A DNA stretch of 64,000 nt from Massospora cicadina (taxonomy: Eukaryota > Entomophthoromycota > Entomophthoromycetes > Entomophthorales > Entomophthoraceae): contig JAKSZP010012114.1 of assembly GCA_022478985.1 (NCBI GenBank), positions 1 through 64,000 on the forward strand. The letters run 5' to 3'. The notes below the pieces were generated by a model that saw nothing but the letters and a program-made list of their open reading frames with translations, did not search any database and was not told the origin of the DNA. The position numbers and the translations under genes are program-made. Below, in pieces: positions 46,151 through 57,965 of this stretch. Each line of letters starts with the position of its first letter. Position 1 is the first letter of the stretch.

Positions 46151-47502
46151 GGAGTAATCCCTGTTTGCTACCAGCAACTGAGTCGGTGGACCAAGATCCT
46201 CCCCAACCAGATATATGAGTATAAGGGAATCCTGCTTCAAGAAACGCGCCTTTATAAGCTTACCATCTGGACACCAGGGCATAATAGGGACTGGGCTCAA
46301 AATTGAAGTCCCTAAGGGGCTTTATGGAGAAATCCTGGCGCCTCATCAGCACTTGCAGCTAAAACCACACGTAGCTCCAGGGTTATTGTTTCCTGGAAAT
46401 GAGGAGGTAAAGGTGCTGCTCGCGAACCTACAGAAGGAGACAATAACAATCAGGCGGCACCAAGTGGTGGCTTACCTACGCTTCACCACTATTGGGGAAG
46501 TTAATCATATTCATGACTTTGGCTCATGGGAAGATCTCAAACTACCAGCTCACTCCTCATTCAGTGTACTGACCGTGGTTCCATGGGAAGCCCTCACAGG
46601 ATTATTGGCGGAACAACAAGATAAGGCTATGGCCTTAATTGAAAAATATTGGGATATTTTTGCTAATGATGATCATGACCTGGGGTGCGCTCAAGGGGTG
46701 GTACATTGGATAGATGTGGGGGATCACCCTCCCATTCATTCATGACCTATTAGACATTTAAAAGCAGCAGAAGAGGTTGTCTCCAATGAAGTAGATAAAC
46801 TTTGAGCAAAGTATGCTAGAGCTGTCAAACAGTCCATGGGCGTCGCCTGTACTCATTATCAAAAAGAAGGATGGCACGAACTGAGTGGTTATTGATTATC
46901 ATAAACTCAATAACATAACAAAGAAGGATTCTTACAATCTTCCACGGATTGATGATGCATTAGACTGATTGGGTGGGGTGAACTATTTTTCTGACATGGA
47001 TCTGATCTCGGGGTATTGGCAGATCGAATTGCCATTAATGGAACAGGAGAAATGTGCAATCAGCACCTTGAGAGGATTGTTCCAGCTGACGCACATGCCG
47101 CAAGGGTTGTGTAAAGCTCCAGCTACATTCCAGCATGCCCTGGATACGATTTTAGGTGATTTAAAGCTGTTCTGCATCTTAGTTTACCTTTACAACATCA
47201 ATGTGTTTTTGTGGACATCTACAGAGCATCTAGACCACTTGGAGCAATTGTTTCAGTGCCTCGCCGTCACTAATATAAAAAATAAGCCAAAAAAGTTCCA
47301 TTTCTTTAAGGAGCAATTAGAATATCTCAGGTTTGTCATGGATTCAAATGGGCTTAAACTGCAGCCAGCTAAAGTGGAAGCAATAAGCAAGATGACTCGC
47401 CCAGTGAATAAGCGGGACATTCAAGTGTTTCTGGGAATGGTTGGGTATTACCAACGGTTCATTCCCAATTTCAGCGTATTGGGGCCCCATTTTTTGAGTT
47501 AA
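46106..47502 (+). pseudogene. reverse transcriptase of element E
   Basis: Linker 46215-46745 (GLYGEILAPHQHLQLKPHVA; HQVVAYLRFTTIGEVNHIHD) is followed by RT. TGA stops at 46743, 46882 and 46966 lie at positions where the motif expects other residues (S-R-P, N-x-V). The open core 46969-47502 holds YFSDMDLISGYWQIELPLME, MPQGLCKAPATFQHALDTIL and LVYLYNINVF: YLDD is YLYN. Ends FLGMVGYYQRFIPNFSVLGP. Confidence 0.82.
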
Positions 47503-47511
47503 TAAAGAAAA

Positions 47512-48000
47512 ATGCTTCTTTCAAATTGGTTAGAACAATGCCAGAACACTCTCAATGTATTGCGTACCGCGTTAGAAAGTGCACCCATTTTGCAATACCC
47601 CAACTTTGATAAGCCATTTATAGTGCAAATGGATGCCTCACTCTCCGCTATAGGGGCATTATTATCTCAGAAGGATGATGATGGCGTGGAGCATCCTGGT
47701 TCCTTCTGTAGTCAAAGTTTGAACTGTCACAAATGGAAACACACTGTTTCTAAGCGAGAATGTTTAGCGGTAAATCATGTGAATAAGCAGTTTTGAGTAT
47801 ATCTGCATGGTATGAGATTTCAAGTAGTGATAGATCACGCTTCCTTGAGCTGGCTACAGAATCTTCATGAACTGTTGGGACAGCTCGTACATTGGGCGTT
47901 AAAGCTGCAAGCATATGATTTCAAAATTTTGCATTAACTGAGAGAAAAACACCAAAATGCAGATTGTCTCTCTAGGCTGCTGACAGTCGCAATCAAAGCG
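47512..48000 (+). pseudogene. RNase H of element E
   Basis: FIVQMDASLSAIGALLSQKD (first catalytic Asp in MDAS), KRECLAVNHVNKQF, stop TGA 47794, then YLHGMRFQVVIDHASLSWLQ and, after a TAA at 47935 (His-Gln in A), REKHQNADCLSRL. Catalytic DAS and DHAS are kept, but two stops break it. Confidence 0.8.
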
Positions 48001-48149
48001 GATCTAGCCAACATAATGTGTGAGAAGATGGTGGTAAATAAATACCAGGATGAGCTGCCGCATGTGATCAAGGTACTAGATGGACTTAGGGCAGATACCA
48101 TTCTATGTGAAGGAGAACTATATAAGCAGATTGGCGACTAGATATTGAG

Positions 48150-49196
48150 TTTGCCTAAGACTTCAGCCTGACCTGCAATAATTATGGATGCTCATCAGGC
48201 TGTAGGCCACGGAGGGTTGCAGAAAACACTGGAGATGTTGCGATCCTGATACTACTGGGAGAGCATGCATTACGACATATTGGAAACAATTAGTTGTTGT
48301 CATCAGTGTCAAGTAAAAAACCTTTCCGCAAGAAAACCACCTTCCAACTAGTGAAAACCCAGTTCGCTTGGCACACCGTTTCCATTGATGTAGTGGGACC
48401 TCTGCTAAATAGTGCCAATCGATCCAAGTATATAATTGTCACTATTGATCACTTGACCCAATGGGTGGAAGCCAGGGCTATTAGAGACTTGGGTGCAGTC
48501 ACCACTGCCAAGTTCATTATGGAATGCATTATACAGTGGCATGGCTGCATGCAGTTCATTCTGATGGACAAAAAAACCAACTTCACTTTGCATATTCTGC
48601 TGAAGTTAAACAGGTTGATGGCGATTTGCATGGTTTTGACCACCTCCTATCATCCAGAATCCAATGAGATGGTGGAGTGAGTCAATGGAACCCTAGTGAA
48701 CATACTCCACAAATTTATAATGGATCAGCCCTCAGAATGGAGTGCCCTTCTACCTACTGATGTTTTCGCTTACAATATCAACTATCTTTTGGCCACTGGT
48801 AAGAGCCCATTTCACCTGCTGTATGGTCGGCATCCAGCTCTGCCTGCCTTATTATATTTGTGTTTAGAGGACACTGGTGGGGTGAATCCTCAGCAATATT
48901 TGAATCAACTCACAGATACTTTGATAAAGTTGAAAATGGAATCCTACTCCATCAGTCTAGTGAAGAAAATCTGCGATCAGGTGGCTTACTAGAAGTGACA
49001 GAGTGGTCTTCCATTGTTTGCTGTAGGGGATTACATTTTATTCCATGATCAGCATGGATTTGGACGAAAAAATAAGCTCTCTGACATTTGGGTCAGCCTG
49101 TTTGAGATTATTGAGAAGATTGGCACAGATGTCTACACAATTAAGGAACCTGCTGGGGGTCTGGTTATCAACCAGATCCACGCGAAGTTCCTTTGA
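48150..49196 (+). pseudogene. integrase of element E
   Basis: Zinc-binding part HQAVGHGGLQKTLEML ... CCHQCQV (48190-48310). Core 48294-48680: FAWHTVSIDVVGPLLNSANR, VTIDHLTQWVEARAI, ILMDKKTNFTLHILLKLNRL (DNGTNF is DKKTNF, Asp kept), TSYHPESNEMVE then TGA. C-terminal domain 49014-49196: VGDYILFHDQHGFGRKNKLS and KFL, with TGA at 49194 where A has Arg, then AYKQ. Confidence 0.82.
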
Positions 49197-49228
49197 GCAT
49201 ACAAACAGTAGGAACCTATCATCCAGTT

Positions 49229-49241
49229 AAGGAGGGGGTAA
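49229..49241 (+). promoter_or_regulatory. polypurine tract of element E
   Basis: AAGGAGGGGGTAA immediately before the 3' LTR (TGTTGCG). Confidence 0.85.
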
Positions 49242-49708
49242 TGTTGCGATTCCAATATGACTGGACAATAAGCCCTAAGTTGATATGGCGGAATGTATGG
49301 AATCCGCTGGAATCGAACTGGTACTGAAAATTTAAGCGCATCAAAATGAGGCATTAGGAAAATCAAGAGGATTTATGCCAAGATTTGATACAAATAAGAG
49401 TAAGTTTAAAAGGAAAGCAGTATAGAAGAGTACCAAGCTGAGGATGAGTCCAGCTGAGGAACCAAGGTATAAAGAGTCTGATGGAAGATACAAGGAAGGA
49501 GGTTTTTACAAGAATAGGAGCGCGCAGATAAATCTGAAATTAATGTAAAATAAAAGTTGTAATAAGGGGCAATAGCTCCATACTTATTTTAGTAAAAGTT
49601 TTATTAAAAATCAGAAACCCTTATATCATCTAATTTGGTTGCTCAGTGGCTCATACCCTGTGCAAGATCAACTTGGTGGAATTGAGCCACAAATGCTGAG
49701 AATTAACA
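49242..49708 (+). repeat. 3' LTR of element E
   Basis: 467 bp, aligned throughout with 43534-44001. TATAAAG at 49468-49474; hairpin GGGGCAATAGCTCC at 49566-49579; ends GAATTAACA followed by aatcc. Confidence 0.92.
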
Positions 49709-49713
49709 AATCC

Positions 49714-50800
49714 TATTAAAAATTTTGATAAAGTCTCGATATAAAAAAACGCAGGTCAACTTCAAATCACATAAGATGGACTTTGTTGTTCTTTAAAAGG
49801 TAGCCGGCATGTTACATAGTCCTTGTGGCATTCTAGTCAGCTGGTATAACCCTTGCACAGTGATAATTGCACGCTTCTCCTGAAATTCTTTTGGAGAGTC
49901 TATCTGCCAATACATTGGAACGTTTTCATGGCCAGAAAAATTCGCTTCACCTATATGACTAACCGCCTTGTCTATCCTTGGTAAGAGAAATAAATCCTCC
50001 TTAATGATTTTATTTAGTTTATATTAATTTATCACCACTAAATTGGACCTATCCTTTTTTTACTATTAGTATTAGAGTAGCCTAAGGCTTTATAAAGGCA
50101 TGAGAAGCCATGTTCAATTGACTTGTTTATTTCCTCAGTAACTACTGCTTCAGCAGCTTTGGATATTCAGCTCATCACTTTTGTGCTGGCGAGATTCTAC
50201 AGTATTGACCTTATGGGTCACATTTTTTGTATTTCCTAGGTATTAGTTTTCCTGAAAACATAGCATTCAATATTTTATGAACAATTGTACTTCTTCCTGC
50301 TATAGTGATAACCCACCAAGTTGCTCTCTATCCACAAGTGCAAGAATATTTATTGGCAATGTCCTCTGGTAGTCCCAAAATAGATAACGTCCCAAAGTAG
50401 TGAATTTTCCTGATTTTATTAGTGGGATTAAATGAGGTAATTCAATGATTTTAATTTTTTATTACTTTCATCAGATTTTCACTAAGATTGGACAGTAAGA
50501 CTTTTTTCTTCATTTCTGGAAGCAAGTCCTCAGAGCTACCCAAGTTTTTAACCTTGACTTCCTATTATGGGGCTATGGTTTCTCCACACAATTGTTCCAG
50601 ATTTTCTTTAGGTACCTCAAATTAACTTATTTTGTTCCTGGAAGAATGATATTAGAATTTTTTGCCCTCAGCGGTATTATATGGTTCTTGAGGATCTGCA
50701 TTGTCATCTTTAAATTTTCATCCTAAATAACTGTATTGGATTGTGATTGTGCTGTCATTTTAAATTAAATCTATAAAGATGTTCTTATTCATCAATGGAG
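49714..50800 (-). pseudogene. element D reverse transcriptase, N-terminal part
   Basis: Continues D after element E. Minus-strand YWQIDSPKEFQEKRAIITV and GLYQLTRMPQGLCN near 49910-49800; the fingers are around 49980-50150 (INKIIKEDLFLLPRIDKAV, then a stop-rich KKDRSNLV). The linker toward protease covers 50200-50800. Confidence 0.72.
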
Positions 50801-50879
50801 TTACTTCTTATGGTAGAAAACCAAAGGCAACTTTTGTCCCAAAATTATAAGTTGTTCTACTTAGAATCACATTTGATAC

Positions 50880-51170
50880 CATACTTTTTCAGTTCTTTAG
50901 TTATGATGAGGATGCCATAATTTTATTCACCAAAACTATAACTGGCACTGATACCACCAGTGATCCAAACTGACAAAACATTGCACTATATACACCACAG
51001 ATTGCTGTATTATTCAGCCCTCCTGTCCCATATCTTTCCCTGTGCTCCAAATCTGGAGAGATCTTTATCTGTTTTACCAGTTTGGTTGAAATAATGATGA
51101 TAGATGCTTCACTTAACAATCATAGCTATTACTTTTACCCACTGATATAAAATAGCCAGATGGGTACACT
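50880..51170 (-). pseudogene. element D protease
   Basis: Open stretch 51119-50901: MLSEASIIIISTKLVKQIKI, then DLEHRERYGTGG and GVYSAMFCQFGSLVVSVPVI, clearly homologous to E 45790-45990. The active-site codons just upstream (IVK then stop) no longer encode DTG. Confidence 0.7.
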
Positions 51171-52870
51171 CAGAGTACTGTAATGAAGTGTTTACTGAGT
51201 GAATAGCGACATCAGAAGCTGAGTCTAAAGTATGAATTAGTTATGTAGACAGTTTAGGTTATTTTTTGATAGCACTAATGGGATTATAATTTTAACATCA
51301 ACAAGCTTTTTTTAGAAATAATTCACTATGCTAGCGTTTCTAACCTTTTCTATTAGCTGATGAGCTTAGGGTCAAGCGACCTTTTTTCACTATTGTAGGG
51401 TCAATACTTCTTGCCTTTACTCTAGTAATCTCATAAAATCCAAGTATACAACCTGATAGAGCAGAGCAAGTGTATCTTCATCTACAAACAAACCTGAAAA
51501 ATCCAAAATATTAATAAGATCGTCAGGTGGAACAAGATTGGTTGCAGTTCTTGATTGTTCCTTATCTAGACGGCTAATTTTTTGAATCCTAACCAGTTTC
51601 TTTTTCTTGAGATTGAACAAGATCCCCTTGCTCTTTAAGCTTCTTGCCCCAACATCAAGCATTATGTTATTCAGCTACTCCATATTTATGATAGAAGTTC
51701 TGGGATTTGTCCATCCATTGTGGCCCTTCAGGTTTTATCCCATTAGTATATGATTTTAAATCCTTATTTTGCTCATTAAATATCTCATATTTTGGTTATT
51801 ATTGGCGGAAACAGTTTTAAAGTTTTTATTGGGCCTTCAAGTTGTGCCTAAATTCTTGAGATACTCCACCATTTGCAAAGTGAAAGTTTTGGTAATTATC
51901 ACAGAAACCATGACTACGTGAAGGTCTTTAAAGTGCCTAAGGCCGTCTGCAAGCAAAAAAGAAATTGAAGTTAGACTGAACTTTTGCCTCTGCCAGGATT
52001 TTCACTTCCTGATACCTATAAACGCAAAATGTGGATAAGGTCTCATCTATCATAAAATGGATACTGATAATCTCCTGTTTTTAGCTAACCAATCATTAAA
52101 AGCTGAATTGGTTCATGATCATTCTTTGCATATCTCATATCCCTTTATCTAAATTTTGGCGGGCAATGCTAGATGCTGACAATTAATGTTAATCAGTTTA
52201 TGACGGTCACCTCTTTCTGATGGTAAGCATATATAATATTATCATATTAACTCAGAATAAGGCTGGGCGTTGTCCCAGTAAAAAAGTTAGTTTTAAAGTA
52301 TTATGAAATTCTTCAGTCAATACTACCATGGGAGGTAAATGACCAATAGCCCTACTGACTAATGAGTATACTCAAGAGTCATCTTTAAAAGTGCTGCAAA
52401 AGCCTCAGGCATTTCCTTTGGTGCATCAATTTCCCTAAAGAGCTTTCTTCATCTAAATCTTTGTCAGCTACATCTGCTTTATCTTGTAAAAGTATGACGC
52501 ATTGGTTTCAAGGTCTTGTAACTGCTTTAGGCAGCATTAAATCACTCTTTAGCATATGTAATCATTCCTTATTTGCTTCGCAAGCAGCTTTCTGAAACAT
52601 TGATTCCTTAACTACTTAAGGCTTCTTCCTCTTCAATGAGGTGACCTTTTTCATGCAAAGTCTTTTATTAATCTTCGTGACCTTCTCTATTATCTTTCTT
52701 AGCTTTTGATACTCGTTCTTATATGGTAGTTAGATCAGATTGTGAAACAGATTCAAAAATATTTTTGCTCACCATCTCCAGTTTGACCCACAGCTTTTGG
52801 TAACCATTCTTATATGACTTGGTATTGATAACTCCAATGTGATAAGTGGTCAGAAAAATTCAATTAACTC
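51171..52870 (-). pseudogene. element D gag
   Basis: Includes the open piece 51662-51417 (LVRIQKISRLDKEQSRTATN; PPDDLINILDFSGLFVDEDT), equivalent to the linker between zinc knuckle and protease in E. A knuckle remnant is near 51730-51690 (SQNFYHKYGVAE; Cys ligands gone). The N-terminal part near 52790 reads YQKLWVKLEMVSKNIFESVS, similar to G (HQLWKDLESVNQ), ending at the primer-binding site. Confidence 0.6.
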
Positions 52871-53980
52871 TTAGTGAGCACAAAATTTAAACCTTTTGTG
52901 TTTACTACACAGGGTTTTGTGATTGGCTTCTAAAAGATATGGTTGTTTGATAGTTGTATAAAGACAATTTTCTTTTGTTTTTTTCCCCTTAAAGTGGTTT
53001 TATTCTCGTTAAGTATTCACCAACAGACAGGTACTGATGATCTTCCTTCCAATAATTTGAGGAAAATTCAGATAAAGGAAAATTTCCGGTAACTCTTACA
53101 CAAAAGAACTTGAAAACAATAATAGATAAAGGAAACTATCTCTTTAAATCTTACATTCAAAAATCATATCAGATTATATTGTTATCTAACTAATTGTCTG
53201 CAATTGTCTTCCAAAATGGTCTATTTTATTTAATAGAATAAGAGGTTTAGATAAGGAAGTTTTTATCAACTTTTTAGTTGGCACCTCAACGAAAGCGGCA
53301 TTCCTCGCCAATGAAATAACCTAAAGAGTCGCACCAAAATGATTATCATTTCATCCACCTAGTTAATACCCACCATTGACTAGATTAAGACCCTTCATGG
53401 GTTAGATTCTAAAACAGCATGTCCTAAAGCCCTTATCCAACCTCAGCATATTTACTATTAATTGCAAGTAGTTTGCTTAATTAACAGGACAATTTACCCA
53501 TCTACAGCAGGCCACTTTACTCAGGCTAACCTGCAAGCTACTGCAACGAAAAGCATTGTCATTGATTCAGTAACTCCAATTTTTTATTTATAAGTAGACA
53601 AATCTTGATTGATCCACGTAAGAAAGTCAATTTCTAATATTAAACTAACATTTGAAATCATTAAAAAATTTTCAGAGATGGTCATCAATGAGCCTAAACG
53701 TCATACTTGAAATAAAATTCAAAATAGTCTAAACTAATTTTTCATATGAGAACATCTCCTAACAGTAGATATTGAACATCATTAACACCAATACCCCTAA
53801 GTTTGATAAATAGTAAGTGAACCAAAGCGAGATAAGAAAGAAATTTATTCATAATCTGTCACAGTTGGATATTTTGAGCAATTTAAACCTTAATACATAC
53901 CATTTTGATCAAAGACTTACTGCTGTTCCAAGAGTAAGGAAGAAGTCGTTTTAAAAGAGCTACAGCAGCTTATAAATCCG
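52871..53980 (-). repeat. probable 5' LTR of element D
   Basis: Begins after a degraded primer-binding site (minus strand TTGTGCTCACTAA, 52871-52883). The start resembles the LTR-like block at 29664 (AAACTTTTTGGTAGTTTAC... against AAACCTTTTGTGTTTAC). No long ORF, AT-rich; the outer end is not located. Confidence 0.4.
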
Positions 53981-53989
53981 GCTTTGTAA

Positions 53990-54900
53990 TGTCCCTCCAT
54001 GAGTCCTTGGGCGTCGCCCCTTATTATAGTGTGAAAGAATGATAAGAATAATTACAAAAGAGAATGATTGGTGATGATCTAATGAACCAACAAGATTTTT
54101 ATCTCCTACTGCGCATTTATGTTGACTTAAAATGAATAAGAGGGTCGCTCTACTTCTCAAAAATGAACCTAGCAAGTGTATGCTGGCAAATGGAGCTGTC
54201 ACCAAAAATTTAGGAGAAGTCTATGCTGCTCCAGCCAAGGAATATACAAACCAACATGTATGCCACAGGTCTTGTGAAATTTTCCAGCTACCTTATAACA
54301 AGTGCTAGCTCATTTTTTGGTGATATGAAGATGTCAAGTATGCTCAAATACATGGACGATGATGATATTCATCAAGATGTTCTAGTATCAATTACTTGAA
54401 GAATGTTATTATTCATTTAAGAGATAAAATCAAGCTTAAGTGAAGCAAGTGCTTTTTTCTGAATTGCCAGTTAGAATTTCTCATCCATTAAATGAGCCAA
54501 AGAGAAATTGGGCCTTAGAAAGGGAAAGTTGAAGCTTTTGCCAAGATGAGTCACCCAAGAGCATGAGAGATGTCTAGGTGTCTTTAACATGGTGGGATAC
54601 TATCATCAATTCATGATTAACTTTGCATACATTGCTAAGCCACTCACGCACCTGCTGAACAAAGGAGTAAATTGCATTTTGGAACAAGAGCAAGAAGTTG
54701 CCTTCACCAGCTCAAGCATAAGCTAATAAAAGCCCAATATTGATATAAAAAGATTTGCAAGACCTTTTACACTACACTGATGCCAGCAACGTGGGTATGA
54801 GCACCATTTTCATGAAGTTGGGTGAAGAAGATTAGATCATCATATAGAGTTCTACTCAAAGACTTTTGGAACATCTAGAATCTATTGGCCAGTTTCTTTG
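53990..54900 (+). pseudogene. Gypsy fragment J, RT and RNase H remnant
   Basis: Plus-strand RT wording: SPWASPLIIV near 54005, FSKMNLASVCWQMELSPKI near 54150-54215, then palm remnants (MYATGLVKFSSYL, GDMKMSSMLKYMDDDDI near 54320-54370) and WALERES...MSHPRA. RNase H start LHYTDASNVGMSTIFMKLGE near 54770-54830. Badly decayed; no LTR recognised. Confidence 0.65.
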
Positions 54901-55289
54901 TATTATAACCTATTATTAGTCATAATACCATCCTATGGCTTCCTTGGACTAATTTGTTATTAGAGAAAATACTTTGGAAACAATTTAGACCAGACTAGAT
55001 AAAGTAAAACGTTTTATTTACTTAAATGAGGGGATGTGATAGTCTATTAAAGAGCGCGCATTTTTTTTGAGGATATTGGTCACTAATATTTACAAGACCT
55101 TCCATAGTCCTTGAGGGAGCCTTGATTTTAGGTTGTAGAAGGATGGCCCTTTGCGACTTACAAGGGTTTTATATTTTTTCTGACCCTTTTTATTTTGGAG
55201 ACAATGGTTCAATCGAAGGATTTGTAGGCAGTAGTAAAATTTTGATCAATAGCAAACTCATCTGAGGGTTGATTCATGTATGAAATAAA

Positions 55290-56130
55290 TTAAAGTTTGT
55301 CTTTTCTGAAAATATTCCCCTCAAGATCTTGCCAAGGGGGCATGTACTCTGGAGACTTTTTTATGGACTCAATCAATGACATTCCCTGTCTTGAAGAAAG
55401 TGATGAGATACCATCTAGTACTAAAAAAAGAAAGTGATGAGATATTTGCGCCATGTCAGTATATACTTTATAGGGGCCAGACCACAACATATCAAGCTTA
55501 TGGACTCTTTCTCCAGGTTGGTAAAGGTTGGATAATGCTAAGTCTCCTAATTATAATCAGGCATGAGGGGTTTCATTTTATTATCTTGTTCAGTTTCTCT
55601 TATAATTGTTCCTAGGTTTTTTTGACGCCAAAGCCTGAAGCCTAAAAATCACCTCTTCTAGTTTTCTTATGGCTATATTAGTGTGTCAAGAGGAGAGGTT
55701 TCCAAGATGGGTTGGACATTAGAGGGTAACATGGGGTCCCACCTGTATAGAGCCTTGAACAGGGGCACCCTATTAATATGGTTCTAGCTTAACCAATAGG
55801 CTATCAGAGCTCCAGGGAGATACTTGTTCCATCATGTCAGATCAGTTTGTGTCATTTTGCGAATATTAAAGGTGGGTATACTATTAGATCAGTCTATGGC
55901 CTCATTAGTGGAGGGATGATAGGGGGCTGTAGAGGCTTAAAATGCACCCAAAAGTAGATTTATTTAGTTACAACATATGATAGAAGTTTTTGTTCCATTA
56001 TCAGACAGGAGGAATATTTGGCTGCCATGTAGGTTAAAGACTTGTTTAAGTAAAAATGAAGCAATGGCCTTAGCGGTGGTGAACACTACTGATGTGGCTC
56101 TTTTGCAAGTGGTTTGACCTACCATCAATT
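55290..56130 (-). pseudogene. Gypsy fragment H, integrase core and C-terminus
   Basis: Minus strand: LLSDNGTKTS near 56010 (catalytic Asp), TAPYHPSTNEAID near 55920, and C-terminal DLALSNLYQPGERVHKLDML then WSGPYKVYTDMAQIS at 55560-55450, ending PPWQDLEGNIFRKDKL at 55290. Interrupted by a 17-bp X insertion. Confidence 0.7.
55411..55427 (+). mobile_element. 17-bp family X insertion in fragment H
   Basis: CCATCTAGTACTAAAAA between perfect 17-bp duplications AAGAAAGTGATGAGATA (55394-55410 and 55428-55444). Confidence 0.92.
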
Positions 56131-57360
56131 AATGCAATATTCATTTAAGAATTATATATTTAGTTAATAAATATATATAAAATATGATAGCTTAAAAAGT
56201 CTCAAAAACGTGGTCCTCAAACTCATAGGGGTGGCCAAAGTTGTATTTAATTGTTTTTGGCGCTTTTGACTTAATGCTGTAGATTTTTAAATATGGCAGA
56301 TTTAATCCCATACACCGCTAGTGCAAATTCTACTACCTTAACATAATAATCACTTGAGCTCCTCACCTAAGAAATTATATTCATTTTATTTTATCTATAT
56401 CTTTAACCTCTAATTTTGTCCCCTGCACTGTCATAAAATATTCAGTATAAGATTTATCTTTTTTAATGAAGCATTACCAGAACCTCATATGAAATCAGTT
56501 GATTGTGACTATAACGAGATATGCCATGCCTTGATGATTTGCTCCCTTATCCTAATTAGATTAATATTTCGCTAGTATACCACATTTGAGTGCTGCTTAC
56601 CAAACATAAAATGCATCAATAGGAACGCTAGTGGAATATGCATATTTGGATAAATTTCAATTCTAAGTGGATCCTTTTCCTATGTTGTAAAGGAAACCTA
56701 GCTGAATAAGGACAGCATAGTGAGCCGGTGAGCCTTTGGAAGTATCTGATACTGCATTATTCTCTTCTCCATTCTATAAATGAAAAATACTCTTGCCAAA
56801 AAGTGTCTTTTTGCAAGTATTTCTAAGGTCACTGTCTTCTAATAGTCCCTTATAGTTTAGAGAATAGTACCCTATGCAATCAGAATCTGATACTAAGTGT
56901 CAATTTCAACACCCTCAGCCTATTTTGAGAAATACTTTAGGCAAAGATAATGTGGTGATGCCCATACATGGCAGTAGGCACTGGCCCAGATAAATTAATT
57001 TTAAAGAGTGAAGGGTAAGGTTGCTCCAACGACTTGGTGCTTATAAATTGGATTGGAAGGACCTTGGTTCATCAAAGAGGCAGGAATCAATAACACCATG
57101 GACAAAGTCAAACATTACTTCCCAGTTTTATCGATCTCTATGTCACTGGGAGGTTTTTGTAAGGCGCCATGCCTCACAATGGTATGTGCCTCCATAATGG
57201 TTGAGGTTCAGCTGAGAGGCATAAGAAAGCAACCACGTATCCCCGCGCATTTATAGAGTAGTATTTCCTTGATAAGGGTTAGGTATTTCATTTTTCATAA
57301 TCATTATTGAATCTCAGGAGTCTTTCAAACCAATTCTTGGGTCAAACTATCAGCTTGTAA
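56131..57360. other. unassigned decayed sequence
   Basis: AT-rich, no convincing frame. Minus-strand stretches such as EYFMTVQGTKLEVKDID near 56420 and LARVFFIYRMEK near 56780 look formerly coding, but I recognise no family. It lies between the integrase and RNase H parts of minus-strand Gypsy fragment(s) H and could be an old insertion. Confidence 0.4.
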
Positions 57361-57965
57361 ACTCTATCTTCTTCTGAAGCTTATAGAGTTAGTATTGGTA
57401 AACAGAATACCCCTTCATTATTCTGATGGATAGCATACGCTCTGTGCACATAGGAGAGATTTTATTTTGTAACTTAAAGCCCAATTGAAAAAGTCGCCCA
57501 TCAGGATTTTTCCTCTGTTACAAACGCCTCAACAACGCATGATTTATTATAACCATAAAGATATTTTCATATAGGTATGGGCAAAAATGCTTTATGGCCA
57601 AAAGCACAGCCATGCAATACCATTCTGTAACACTTCTGTTTTCCAACTTGGTCAGAGTTTTACTGAATTAAACATTAGGATGGTCAAATTGATTATTATC
57701 AAGTTGTGCCAATAAAACTCTGATTTTGACATCACTGGCTTCTGTAAACAAGAATAATGTCTTTTTAAATTCATGGTATGTTACTATAGGAGTGGTCATC
57801 AAAGCATCTCTCAGGAAGTCAAAAGCTAGACATTTAGATTTTTCCAGTGGATTGGGACTCTAAATGAAGTAAATATACCAAGGGTTTGACCAATTCAGCA
57901 AAATGAGGAACAAATTGGTAAAGCAACTGGTCATTTCTAAACAGACCTGAACATTGCATAGGCTT
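57360..57965 (-). pseudogene. Gypsy RNase H and RT remnant
   Basis: Minus strand: FRNDQLLYQFVPHFAELVKP near 57930 (end of RT), LDNNQFDHPNV near 57690, WYCMAVLLAIKHFCPYLYEN near 57640-57580, then the DHASLKWL-equivalent region degraded, DGRLFQLGFKLQNK near 57500. Closely parallels F 61169-60800. Possibly the upstream part of H. Confidence 0.65.

Larger units (their letters stand above)
43534..49708 (+). mobile_element. Gypsy element E, complete with both LTRs
   Basis: A 6,175-bp Ty3/Gypsy element: 5' LTR 43534-44001, primer-binding site 44003-44015, gag, protease, RT, RNase H, integrase, polypurine tract 49229-49241, 3' LTR 49242-49708, all within aatcc duplications. Integrase lies after RNase H, the Ty3 order. 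The two LTRs differ by scattered substitutions. Gag appears shortened at its N-terminus relative to A. Dozens of stops, many TGA at former Arg codons. Confidence 0.93.

Noticed and set aside
56131..57360. Possible additional transposon type between H fragments
   Set aside because: Only scattered minus-strand peptide-like stretches, no catalytic motif or terminal repeats, so no family is named.
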